The notes below the pieces were generated by a model. It searched no databases and was not told where the DNA came from. It saw only the letters and a list, made by a program, of their open reading frames with translations. From Candidatus Scalindua sp. (lineage in GTDB: Bacteria; Planctomycetota; Brocadiia; Brocadiales; Scalinduaceae): DNA of 50,911 bases. Shown piece after piece: positions 43,552 to 50,911 of this stretch. How positions within the stretch are numbered: position 1 is the stretch's first letter; each line of letters begins with the position of its first letter. The stretch is taken from the NCBI GenBank assembly GCA_021776915.1, contig JAIQZU010000089.1:1-50911 (forward strand), given 5' to 3'. The position numbers were made by a program, and so were the translations under genes.

Positions 43552-44325
43552 TCATTTATCAGTTGAAACCAGTACAAATTTATCCATTAGATTTCTAATT
43601 TCGCTATAAACTGCATTTTCTTTACTTATTTCTAATAGCGACTCACCGGAAGTGATGTGTTCAAAAATTTCGTCATCAAATGGTAGTTTAGCAGATATCT
43701 CAAACCCTGATTTGGAAATTTCTGCTTCGACCTTTTCGTTAACTCCTTTTTTTGGGACTTTACACATTACGTATATTACTTCTTTTATCTTTATAGGCAG
43801 GCTCACGATTAATTCCGTTATCCTTTTTGCTGTATGTACGCCGATGATTGTAGCTTCAAATGCAATTATGAGAAGGTCAACATCATTCGTAGTCCTCCGT
43901 GACAGGTGTTCCATACCGGCCTCGGTGTCAATTACTATAAAAGGGTAACTCTGTTCAGCTTTGTCAAGATATTTACGAAGTATGTTGTTGGCATAGCAAT
44001 AACATTTTGGCCCCTCAGGTCTCCCCATCGTAAGCAGATCAAATTTGCTTTCCTCAACTATACAATCTTCAATACAGTATTCTATGTATCTGGCCTTTGA
44101 CATGGATGCTGGAATCTCCACTCTTTTTTCGACTACGTCTTCACGTATATCTGCAATTGTTCCCTTTACATCCACTCCTAATGATATTCCCAGGGATGAG
44201 TTAGGGTCAGCGTCTACCGCCAGTACAGCTTTTCCAAGTTCTTGTGTTATATAACGTATGATCAGGGTTGCAGTGGTTGATTTGCCTGTGCCACCCTTTC
44301 CCGCCATTGCTATAGTATATGACAT
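43552..44325 (-). CDS. CooC/AcsF-type nickel-insertion ATPase
   Basis: The 257-residue deviant Walker-A ATPase of the MinD/CooC group has P-loop GKGGTGKST at residues 9-17 and MGRPEGPKCYCYANNILRKYL. The CooC/AcsF family uses ATP to load nickel into CO dehydrogenase or acetyl-CoA synthase. The C-Y-C pair is expected to bind metal. Here the gene is within the acs operon, with a start one base after the corrinoid activator's stop, so coupled translation is likely. Whether it serves CODH, ACS or both is not decidable. Confidence 0.9.
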   Translation of the reverse strand: MSYTIAMAGKGGTGKSTTATLIIRYITQELGKAVLAVDADPNSSLGISLGVDVKGTIADIREDVVEKRVEIPASMSKARYIEYCIEDCIVEESKFDLLTMGRPEGPKCYCYANNILRKYLDKAEQSYPFIVIDTEAGMEHLSRRTTNDVDLLIIAFEATIIGVHTAKRITELIVSLPIKIKEVIYVMCKVPKKGVNEKVEAEISKSGFEISAKLPFDDEIFEHITSGESLLEISKENAVYSEIRNLMDKFVLVSTDK

Positions 44326-44326
44326 T

Positions 44327-46285
44327 TTAATTTATTCCTGTTAATTGCGTATTTTGTGAAGCTAATTCTTTTTGTACTGAAGGAAATGCATCAAGGTCAG
44401 TATGCGGAAGAAAATTGGCTGACATAAACTCTTCCATATACTTCTGGTTTCCCATAAGATCAAAATATGTCATTTGTGAGGCTATGTTCTGGACAACCTC
44501 AAATGCTTCTTCGGATATTAAAGCCATCTTTGCACCGGTTAAGGATGTATTACCAACAAACTTTATCCGTGACGTCGGCATATCCGGTAACATGCCGATT
44601 GTTATGGCATTTCTGACATTAAGGTAATTTCCAAATCCGCCGGCAAGATAGACACAATGTACTTCGTTTATGCTTAAGCCCATAGATTCTACGAGGATTG
44701 AAACTGCTGCATAGATTGCACCCTTGGAACGCACCAGATTTGCGATATCAGCCTGTGTTATTACTATCTCGCTATCTATGCCCGTCTCTTCTTTGTCAAC
44801 TAAAACAAATTCATATTCATCGTCTTTTTTCCTTAATTTGTCAGTTTTCATGCCTTTTTGAAAATTTCCTGATTTGTCGATAATTCCGCTTCGTAACATT
44901 TCAGCGATACAGTCCAGCAAGCCGGAACCGCATATCCCCCTCGGCGGGATATTTCCAATGGTGGAATAACTTACTTCAAAATCCTTTGTTATATGCATAA
45001 TTTCAATGGCGCCTTTAGCCGCCCTCATTCCATGTTTGACGCCGCTTCCTTCAAAGGCCGGCCCTGCAGAGGCGGAACAGCAGACCATCCACTCTTTGTT
45101 TCCAAGCACCACTTCGCCATTAGTGCCAATGTCTATGAAGAGGGAAGGCATTTCCTCTTTATCGAGTCTTATGGCAGCGGCTCCTGAAGTTATGTCCGCA
45201 CCCACATAAGCCGCTACACTTGGAAGTGTGTAAAGAAGCCCGCGGCTGTTTATGTTTATTCCCACTTGAATTGCCCTTATGGGTGGGATAAAGTTGGCAG
45301 TAGGAATATATGGTTCTTTCCTGATACGTTCCGGGTCCAGGCCTAACAGGAAGTGGTGCATTGTTGTATTGCCGGCACATAATATGGAAGTTATGTCTTC
45401 CAGATTTATACTGTTTCTCTTGACTAAAGTCGAAATAAGATTGTTTATATCTGACACAATTGCCGTTTGCATTTCAGCAAGGGCTTCATTCTGCATTGCG
45501 TATATTATCCTCTGGATGTAGTCTTCTCCAAATTTCATTTGCGTATTATAAATAGCTTCGGAGTCAACTACCTTTGATGTTTCAATCTCAAGCAGGCTTG
45601 CTACTACAGTTGTGGTTCCAATATCTATTGCAATGCCATAATTCAAGTGACTGGTATCACCCGGCTGGACGTCAACAATTTCAAGCGTACGGCCGCGGTG
45701 TCCTAATGTAACGGTTACTGTCCAGTCATTTTGCCTCAGTACTTCCGGGAGTTTTTTCAATATACTGTATCCCGTTTGCATAACGTTCAGTTCCACTCCC
45801 TGTTTCATCATTATCGCCTGACAAAGGCGTTCGTGGTCAGCAACGTTATCGTCCATTGACGGCGGCTCTAATTTAAGACATACCTTTTTAACCAGGGGAT
45901 CATGCTTGAATTGTGCTTGATCCAGGATCGCCTTCCATGTCATGAAATGCTGTTCATTCTGGTCTAAAAGTATTTTCTTTCCTTCAAGCCTTGTCTCCTT
46001 GGGGATTAGAATCTTCAGGTCACTGGTAATCCGTGCCTCACATGCAAGTATATAATTCTTTTCCGCCTCGTCTTCGCTCAGTAATTTAGTTGGTGGTGCA
46101 TCGACATTCCCGCTTGAAAGAATAACCTTACATTTTCCGCAAATGCCGTCTCCCCCGCATATACTGTTAATGTATATATTAGCCTTGTGTGCAGCATCAA
46201 GAACCGTGTTTCCACTCTTGACCTCTACAGTCTTATCGTTGGGCAGAAAATGTATCTTGAAAGTATTATTATCGTTTTCAGACAT
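44327..46285 (-). CDS. Reductive activator of the corrinoid protein (ferredoxin-ASKHA, AcsV/RACo-type)
   Basis: The 652-residue protein has an N-terminal plant-type [2Fe-2S] ferredoxin domain (C43, C49, C52 and C82 in the ICGGDGICGKC and ILACEAR regions). A linker and an ASKHA-fold ATPase follow (GIAIDIGTTTVVASLL, SLFIDIGTNGEVVLGNKEW, YLAGGFGNYLNVRNAITIGMLP). RACo-type enzymes use ATP to drive one-electron reduction of inactive Co(II) in the corrinoid protein. It stands between acsC and the CooC-like gene in the operon. Confidence 0.93.
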   Translation of the reverse strand: MSENDNNTFKIHFLPNDKTVEVKSGNTVLDAAHKANIYINSICGGDGICGKCKVILSSGNVDAPPTKLLSEDEAEKNYILACEARITSDLKILIPKETRLEGKKILLDQNEQHFMTWKAILDQAQFKHDPLVKKVCLKLEPPSMDDNVADHERLCQAIMMKQGVELNVMQTGYSILKKLPEVLRQNDWTVTVTLGHRGRTLEIVDVQPGDTSHLNYGIAIDIGTTTVVASLLEIETSKVVDSEAIYNTQMKFGEDYIQRIIYAMQNEALAEMQTAIVSDINNLISTLVKRNSINLEDITSILCAGNTTMHHFLLGLDPERIRKEPYIPTANFIPPIRAIQVGININSRGLLYTLPSVAAYVGADITSGAAAIRLDKEEMPSLFIDIGTNGEVVLGNKEWMVCCSASAGPAFEGSGVKHGMRAAKGAIEIMHITKDFEVSYSTIGNIPPRGICGSGLLDCIAEMLRSGIIDKSGNFQKGMKTDKLRKKDDEYEFVLVDKEETGIDSEIVITQADIANLVRSKGAIYAAVSILVESMGLSINEVHCVYLAGGFGNYLNVRNAITIGMLPDMPTSRIKFVGNTSLTGAKMALISEEAFEVVQNIASQMTYFDLMGNQKYMEEFMSANFLPHTDLDAFPSVQKELASQNTQLTGIN

Positions 46286-46345
46286 GGTAAATTTTTAAAG
46301 TGGGTAAATTAACATATGAGGGATTTCAATATTGATACAAATAAT

Positions 46346-46373
46346 GTAGGGGCGTATTGCAATACGCCCCTAC
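46346..46373. repeat. 28-bp perfect REP-like palindrome between acsC and the corrinoid activator
   Basis: GTAGGGGCGTATTG is followed directly by its exact reverse complement. It shares its central 24 bp with the copy in gcvPB at 4637-4660. Confidence 0.92.
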
Positions 46374-46402
46374 GTGTGTCAAATTATACTTTTTTGTGTA
46401 TA

Positions 46403-47740
46403 CTAATGCCATGTAGTTTTAAGGTACGTTGGTAATCCGGAGGCCTCTTTTGGCCCGACGAGCACTTCCCAATTTGTTTTTTCCTGTATCTTGGCCGAAA
46501 GCACTGCTACAAGTCCGGGAATTATTAGTTTTTTGTGTTTAACCTTTTCTTCTATCTTAGCATCTGTCATAGCCTTTGAAATAACGTCTTCGTTAAGTTT
46601 ATCACCGGAATACGCTGTCAGGACGGAAGTCCCTTCAGTTCCGACCGCCAGAATAAATGCCGGTGTACGGCTTGCTTCCACCTCTCCTTCAACAGTGTAA
46701 TACGTTAGTGAGAAGTTTGTCGTAAAGAGGACAGGTGAATTGTCGTTTACCTGGCCAACTTCATAGAGCTTTGGTTCAACTTGAACAGGTTTCTGCGGGT
46801 CAGTGAAAATGTTCTGGCGTACGGTCAGCAGCGGCATGATCTGCCATGGTTCACATGAATCAACTACCACTATTCCCGCATACTTTGACATAAAAACGCT
46901 GGCGCTTGCAATCTCCTGTTCTGGGTTACCGTTTGGCATATATGTTAAGGCAGGGAAGCCAAGTTGTCGAAATGCCTTTTTTAGCGCCGCTCTTCTAATC
47001 TTTGTAAGACCCTGCAGTATCTCTTTAGCGCTTTCTGAAACCTGGTTCAAGACTATTTCTGTAACACCAACTCCCTTAATCTTCTCTGTCAGATCTGCCA
47101 GTTCCTCCAGAGTAGGGGCGCTTATTGTCATTGGGCAGTTCTTTTCTTTTGCTATAGTAGCCATAGCTTCCCAGTTTTCTGAATTCGCTCCATAGATTAA
47201 TGGTTTTTTATCCGCACAAGTCTCTAAAGCCGCCTTCATATTATCTGCTGATTTACTCTCCAGTATTATGGACAAATGCGTGTTTTCACTGACGGTCTTT
47301 GCTCTTTCCACAAACTTTGACGCATCGCCGCTATTATTTTGCAGTACAATAAGATCTATTTCAATTTCTGTCCCAACTCGTGTGAACTTGAGACTGTTTA
47401 TTTTTTTCAGCCTTTCATTAAATGCTGTATCGTCGAGGTCGTCACTTAAGGTTACTGCGACTCCAGTAGGGTTATAGAATTTTTCGTCGTGCCTGAATAG
47501 TACGTTCTCTTCACCTATGCTTACCTGTTTTTCACCACTTCCTATTGTAACCAGCTTAATCGGTGGCGCCGATGCTTCGCCTAGTATGCTTTTTGCCTCT
47601 TCGCTTACGTCAGGGCAGTCTTTCAGTTCAGCCTTCTTTTGTGCCAATTGCATTGCGAATGCCAGACATGTTGCTCTTCCACATTTCTTACAGTTTGTTT
47701 TTGGGAGAAGTTTAAATATTTCAAGACCTGTCAGTGCCAT
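46403..47740 (-). CDS. acsC: Corrinoid iron-sulfur protein large subunit (CODH/ACS gamma)
   Basis: The 445-residue protein has the N-terminal [4Fe-4S] domain (C17, C20, C25 and C42 in TNCKKCGRATC and KDCPDVS). A TIM barrel and C-terminal corrinoid-binding domain follow. With AcsD it transfers methyl groups from AcsE to ACS. The start is ATG 47740, with AGAGGA about ten bases before it. The preceding gene is clpP. Confidence 0.96.
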   Translation of the reverse strand: MALTGLEIFKLLPKTNCKKCGRATCLAFAMQLAQKKAELKDCPDVSEEAKSILGEASAPPIKLVTIGSGEKQVSIGEENVLFRHDEKFYNPTGVAVTLSDDLDDTAFNERLKKINSLKFTRVGTEIEIDLIVLQNNSGDASKFVERAKTVSENTHLSIILESKSADNMKAALETCADKKPLIYGANSENWEAMATIAKEKNCPMTISAPTLEELADLTEKIKGVGVTEIVLNQVSESAKEILQGLTKIRRAALKKAFRQLGFPALTYMPNGNPEQEIASASVFMSKYAGIVVVDSCEPWQIMPLLTVRQNIFTDPQKPVQVEPKLYEVGQVNDNSPVLFTTNFSLTYYTVEGEVEASRTPAFILAVGTEGTSVLTAYSGDKLNEDVISKAMTDAKIEEKVKHKKLIIPGLVAVLSAKIQEKTNWEVLVGPKEASGLPTYLKTTWH

Positions 47741-47771
47741 ATGTCCAATCCTCTATATTTTGTAAAGTTAA

Positions 47772-48365
47772 CTATAATAAGTCGCTTTGTGTTTTAATTA
47801 TTTTGCTGATTAACCCGTATTTAACTGCCTCTTCGGCAGACATCCAGTAATTTCTTCTTGTATCATTTTCTACTTTTTCAAACGCTTGGCCTGTTTCTTC
47901 GGATATCATCCTGTTGATTTTTTCACGGCATTTCAGTATTTCACTAGCCTCAATTTGTATATCTGAGGCTGTGCCATGAACTCCAGTTGACGGTTGATGA
48001 ATAAGTATTCTGGAATTTGGCAGGCTGACCCTGTTTTCTTTGCCGGTGCCTAGAAGGATTATTACTGCCGCGCTTGCAGCAACACCCGCACATATATTTA
48101 TGATGCCAGGTTTTACAAATTTCATCATGTCGTATATTGCAAATCCCGCATCCGCATCGCCTCCGGGGGAGTTAATGTATACTTTTATTTCTTTTTCCGG
48201 GTCTTCCTGTTCCAGTATTAGAAGTTGTGCAATTGTCCTTTGAGCTAATCGCTTGGTAATTACGTCTGTAATCATTATTGTGCGGCTCTTCATAAGCTTT
48301 TCGCCTATGGGATCGACACGCTGATTCTCTTTTTTGTCATCGTCTTGAAAATTTGTTTCTTTCAT
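47772..48365 (-). CDS. clpP: ATP-dependent Clp protease proteolytic subunit
   Basis: The 197-residue serine peptidase has the catalytic triad S98 (ICAGVAASAAVI), H123 (RILIHQPS) and D168 (VENDTRRNYW). The substrate-groove sequence INSPGGDADAGFAIYDMM is present. The usual Met after the catalytic Ser is alanine here. The enzyme needs a Clp ATPase, which is not in the window. GAAGGGG precedes ATG 48365. Its place between acsB and acsC is unusual and may be a shared-transcript accident or a link to turnover of acs proteins. Confidence 0.94.
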   Translation of the reverse strand: MKETNFQDDDKKENQRVDPIGEKLMKSRTIMITDVITKRLAQRTIAQLLILEQEDPEKEIKVYINSPGGDADAGFAIYDMMKFVKPGIINICAGVAASAAVIILLGTGKENRVSLPNSRILIHQPSTGVHGTASDIQIEASEILKCREKINRMISEETGQAFEKVENDTRRNYWMSAEEAVKYGLISKIIKTQSDLL

Positions 48366-48433
48366 TTTTCCCCTTCATTTTAAAACATAGGTTCCATTGC
48401 CAGCGCCGGATGATTTACTTTTTGCATGTGCTC

Positions 48434-50560
48434 TTAAACTTCCTCTTCTGTCTGGGCAATTGTTTCGTCTGCAATCTTATTAAGGAAATCTTCCAGGCCT
48501 GCTTCTTCTGCCGCTTCAGTGATTGCATCTCCTATCTCGTCTTTAAGCTGTTTTGGCATCCAAACCTGCCTGGCAAGGCCACCGTCTCCTGATATAAATT
48601 TACTGCTGCTCATGTAAAACTTACTATGCCCTACGAATCCAGGTGTTTGTATGCCGCCTCCCACGGTTCCCGCAAGCGTTGAGAACTTCATTCCGCATGG
48701 AGTCATTCCTGTGAAGTCTCTATCTACCGTCATTATTCCGTTGGTCATCGGCAGCATTGCAGAAATACATTCGAAACAACCGCAACTTGTCATTGGATTT
48801 GTAACCATGCTGTACATGCTTACCTGTTCAAACTCTTTGTTGGAAGCCTGGTACAGGAAGTCATTTGTCCCTTCCCAAAGCCCAAGCTTTTCATCTATCA
48901 ATTTGCCTTTTTCAATAGGCTGGTTAGGTCCTGTTGGAGTTATTTCGTAACCTGCCTTACCGTCCAACCAGCTTACGGCTCCACATAACCCAGAACGCTC
49001 AGGTGAAATTATACATACGTGGCTGGGTGCAAAACTCTGGCATAATGTACAGCTATAAAACTGGTTTACCGATGTGTCCGTCATTCCGAGAGCCCTTTCA
49101 TCACGTTCGGTAAACGCTGCCTTAACCTCATCGAGTTTCTTCTCGACATCCTCCTTCTTTGTAAACAATGTAACCTGAACCTTATCCAATAATGCGCCGT
49201 ATTCTTCATGATATTTGGCATGGATTATCTTGCCTATGTGTAGTAATCTAAATCCTTTATTATAGGCATCTTTGCTGATTCTGTGCCTGATAATGTCTCT
49301 CTGTCCCATATGAAAAAAGCCCTGTGCTTCTCCCAGAAAATGATGCGTTCTTCGCTCAAAGATAGGTTCAAACTCACTCTGCATCTTGCGCCCCGATACT
49401 TCTACGTAGACTCCTAACGGTTTGCCGGGACCCTGTTCCATTTCATCCATATCAGGGCCAACGACTTCTATCTTGCCATCTTCAATTTCGCTGTTATCTC
49501 GCATTACAACATATTCAAATGATGGTGTGCCAGGGCCGCCTATCTCTATCTGCATGTCTTCCTTTCTGATCCTTTCACCTTCAAAAGCAGGGCCATACGG
49601 CACCGGAATGTCTACCTTGGCAGCAGCTACCTTGAGGCCCCTTACTTCTATACATTTCTCAACAATCTTGTCATGAGGAACAAGCGGAACGACATGCTCG
49701 TATGTGCAAACACCCGTAGGCAGGATTTTTGGTATGTCTGTATCTGCAATTGTCGGGAAGCCATAATTTATTGCGCCTGCTGCATTGGCATACTTCTCAT
49801 CATCAACTTCTCCCAGCGCCATTACAAATGCAAATATCCTGTTCTTGTTATAAATCAGATTCTTTGTAAAATCAGCCGGCGGTATACCTCCAAATGATAG
49901 AGCCGCTTTGTTTGCGAAACCAAGAGAGTAAATAGTAGAGGTTATACTTTTGCCGAATGGTACTAACCTTGTTTCCCATCCAAGCTGTACTCCCTCTTCA
50001 TCAAGTTGTTCGGCAAAAGACTTTCCGTCGGTGTTTCCAGAAATAAAAATGTATAAGTTTTTTTCCTGTAATTCGCGTGCTATTTGTACCGCAATCTCGT
50101 TTGTCGGCGCAGCTCCTACAACTGCCGCAAATCCAGGCGCTGTGCCATCAACAAACTCTATACCTCTTTCTCGTAATATGACATCCGCAGCAGCGCCTAA
50201 CCATATACCTTCAACAGGGTTAGGGCCAATCAGGTATTTGCATGCCTCTATTACCTCTTCTGCAAAAAGGGTAGCAATGCCTGCATCTAGCGCCCAGCCA
50301 AGATACGGAAGGTATATCTTTTCTTCAGGTATTGGCGGCAACAAAGCTCTTGCGTGTCCAAGCGCCACCTCACAATCCTCCAGCGTCTTCACTTTAAAGG
50401 CTGTTGCTGAGTAAATTATTGGTAGATAGTATCCCGTATCCGGAAACTCAACCTTAGCGTCTTTTCCCTTTGATTCTATCGCCTCTCTTAACTTCTCTTC
50501 TGCCTGTTTTACTATACTGTGCGCGCCCCTTATTGCAGCAGTGGCTATTATTCTAGACAT
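48434..50560 (-). CDS. acsB: Acetyl-CoA synthase subunit (CODH/ACS beta, CO-methylating)
   Basis: The 708-residue enzyme joins CO, methyl and CoA to acetyl-CoA at the A-cluster. The [4Fe-4S] ligands C504, C507, C516 and C526 (CTLCQSFAPSHVC and GLCG) and the nickel-site cysteines C593 and C595 (SCGCFEC) match the spacing known from the Moorella enzyme. The N-terminal domain that docks to CODH is present. AGGAG precedes ATG 50560 by about 11 bases. It follows the CODH gene at 50605. Confidence 0.97.
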   Translation of the reverse strand: MSRIIATAAIRGAHSIVKQAEEKLREAIESKGKDAKVEFPDTGYYLPIIYSATAFKVKTLEDCEVALGHARALLPPIPEEKIYLPYLGWALDAGIATLFAEEVIEACKYLIGPNPVEGIWLGAAADVILRERGIEFVDGTAPGFAAVVGAAPTNEIAVQIARELQEKNLYIFISGNTDGKSFAEQLDEEGVQLGWETRLVPFGKSITSTIYSLGFANKAALSFGGIPPADFTKNLIYNKNRIFAFVMALGEVDDEKYANAAGAINYGFPTIADTDIPKILPTGVCTYEHVVPLVPHDKIVEKCIEVRGLKVAAAKVDIPVPYGPAFEGERIRKEDMQIEIGGPGTPSFEYVVMRDNSEIEDGKIEVVGPDMDEMEQGPGKPLGVYVEVSGRKMQSEFEPIFERRTHHFLGEAQGFFHMGQRDIIRHRISKDAYNKGFRLLHIGKIIHAKYHEEYGALLDKVQVTLFTKKEDVEKKLDEVKAAFTERDERALGMTDTSVNQFYSCTLCQSFAPSHVCIISPERSGLCGAVSWLDGKAGYEITPTGPNQPIEKGKLIDEKLGLWEGTNDFLYQASNKEFEQVSMYSMVTNPMTSCGCFECISAMLPMTNGIMTVDRDFTGMTPCGMKFSTLAGTVGGGIQTPGFVGHSKFYMSSSKFISGDGGLARQVWMPKQLKDEIGDAITEAAEEAGLEDFLNKIADETIAQTEEEV

Positions 50561-50604
50561 TTGTAAATACTCCTATTTAAATTAAGTGAACTTTAATCTT
50601 TTTT

Positions 50605-50911
50605 CTAATGAGAGTGAGCAGCGCCAGGCTCAGATCCTGCCTGTGCTGTTTTCAGGTTTTCAGCATCAAGCGCACGCCTGTCAGCCATGTCATAAAGCTT
50701 TCTCTCCTTCTTCTCATTTATGCCCAACGCATCCCGCTTCTTCTCTATGTGATCTATTACGAGTTTCACAACCTTATCAACGTCCGGTTCAAACGCCCAT
50801 TTTCCACCCACAATATCTTCCAGCCCCTCACTCAGGAATTTATCTACTTCCGGCGCTCCGGCTGCCGGTGACTTAGTCCCGAATATCGTAAAGACTCCAC
50901 TGGAAACAAAG
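50605..50911 (-). CDS. acsA: Carbon monoxide dehydrogenase catalytic subunit, C-terminal part (5' end beyond window)
   Basis: About 100 C-terminal residues are visible. They include SGVFTIFGTKSPAAGAPEVD, GGKWAFEPDVDKVVKLVIDHI and EKKRDALGI, matching the Ni-CODH C-terminus. The last 30 or so residues are charged and end PGAAHSH, an extension that could bind metal. The gene continues beyond 50911. Its order before acsB is the standard acsA-acsB pair. Confidence 0.88.
   Translation of the reverse strand, partial: FVSSGVFTIFGTKSPAAGAPEVDKFLSEGLEDIVGGKWAFEPDVDKVVKLVIDHIEKKRDALGINEKKERKLYDMADRRALDAENLKTAQAGSEPGAAHSH

Noticed and set aside
50586-50876. Antisense frame opposite the CODH gene
   Set aside because: It has no ribosome binding site and no recognisable protein features, while the minus strand encodes a clear CODH C-terminus.

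Overview
The window is about 51 kb of AT-rich bacterial chromosome (roughly 40% G+C by eye), densely coded and mostly on the minus strand. A complete-looking carbonyl branch of the Wood-Ljungdahl pathway, a KDO/LPS gene, a secreted small cytochrome c, many short intergenic palindromes and a TPR protein carrying RNA polymerase alpha-CTD domains together suggest an anammox-type planctomycete (order Brocadiales, for example a Scalindua/Kuenenia/Brocadia relative). That placement is an inference from gene content. No rRNA, tRNA or CRISPR array was recognised.

Layout. 1-2040: leuS (3' end outside the window). 2319-8394: glycine cleavage operon gcvT-gcvH-gcvPA-gcvPB with a lipoate/octanoate transferase, interrupted between gcvPA and gcvPB by a REP-associated tyrosine transposase that carries a frameshift and lies between two REP-like repeats. 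8466-10518: a membrane-anchored coiled-coil protein, a HicAB toxin-antitoxin cassette bounded by 26-bp direct repeats, and a secreted monohaem cytochrome. 10674-15225: zinc/manganese-type ABC importer (permease, ATPase, binding protein) with an outer-membrane porin-like protein and a small His/Cys-rich secreted protein. 15409-17868: small orphan genes, an endonuclease/exonuclease/phosphatase protein and a frameshifted membrane protein with a VYQAGGDI motif. 17952-20289: hemA and a HemX/CcsA-like protein. 20759-24804: a plus-strand redox/sulfur cluster (oxidase-subunit-I-like membrane protein, DUF1858, Nfu, ATC-hydrolase-like, ThiF/MoeB-like E1, cysteine desulfurase). 24855-27245: a PQQ-like beta-propeller protein and a LysM protein. 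27280-35922: secDF, yajC, tgt, SpoIID-like, queH, ruvB, ruvA (protein export, queuosine, Holliday junction processing). 36136-41601: TPR/alpha-CTD fusion, kdsA, an orphan, a GNAT-deacetylase fusion and a thioesterase. 41770-50911: acsE, acsD, cooC-like, corrinoid reductive activator, acsC, clpP, acsB and the 3' end of the CO dehydrogenase gene.

The acs operon makes or cleaves acetyl-CoA through the corrinoid methyl branch. The gcv operon and its lipoyl ligase connect glycine to the same one-carbon folate pool. The hemA/HemX pair, the cytochrome and the metal importer fit a cytochrome-rich lifestyle.

The most notable structural observation is a palindromic element family (GTAGGGGCG...CGCCCCTAC). 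It occurs as intergenic copies and also inside two reading frames (gcvPB and the transposase), where it is read in the same phase and gives a V-G-A-x-x-x-(S/T)-P-L peptide. Two genes (the transposase and the VYQAGGDI protein) are each broken by what looks like one missing A in an A-run, which may reflect real decay or homopolymer errors.
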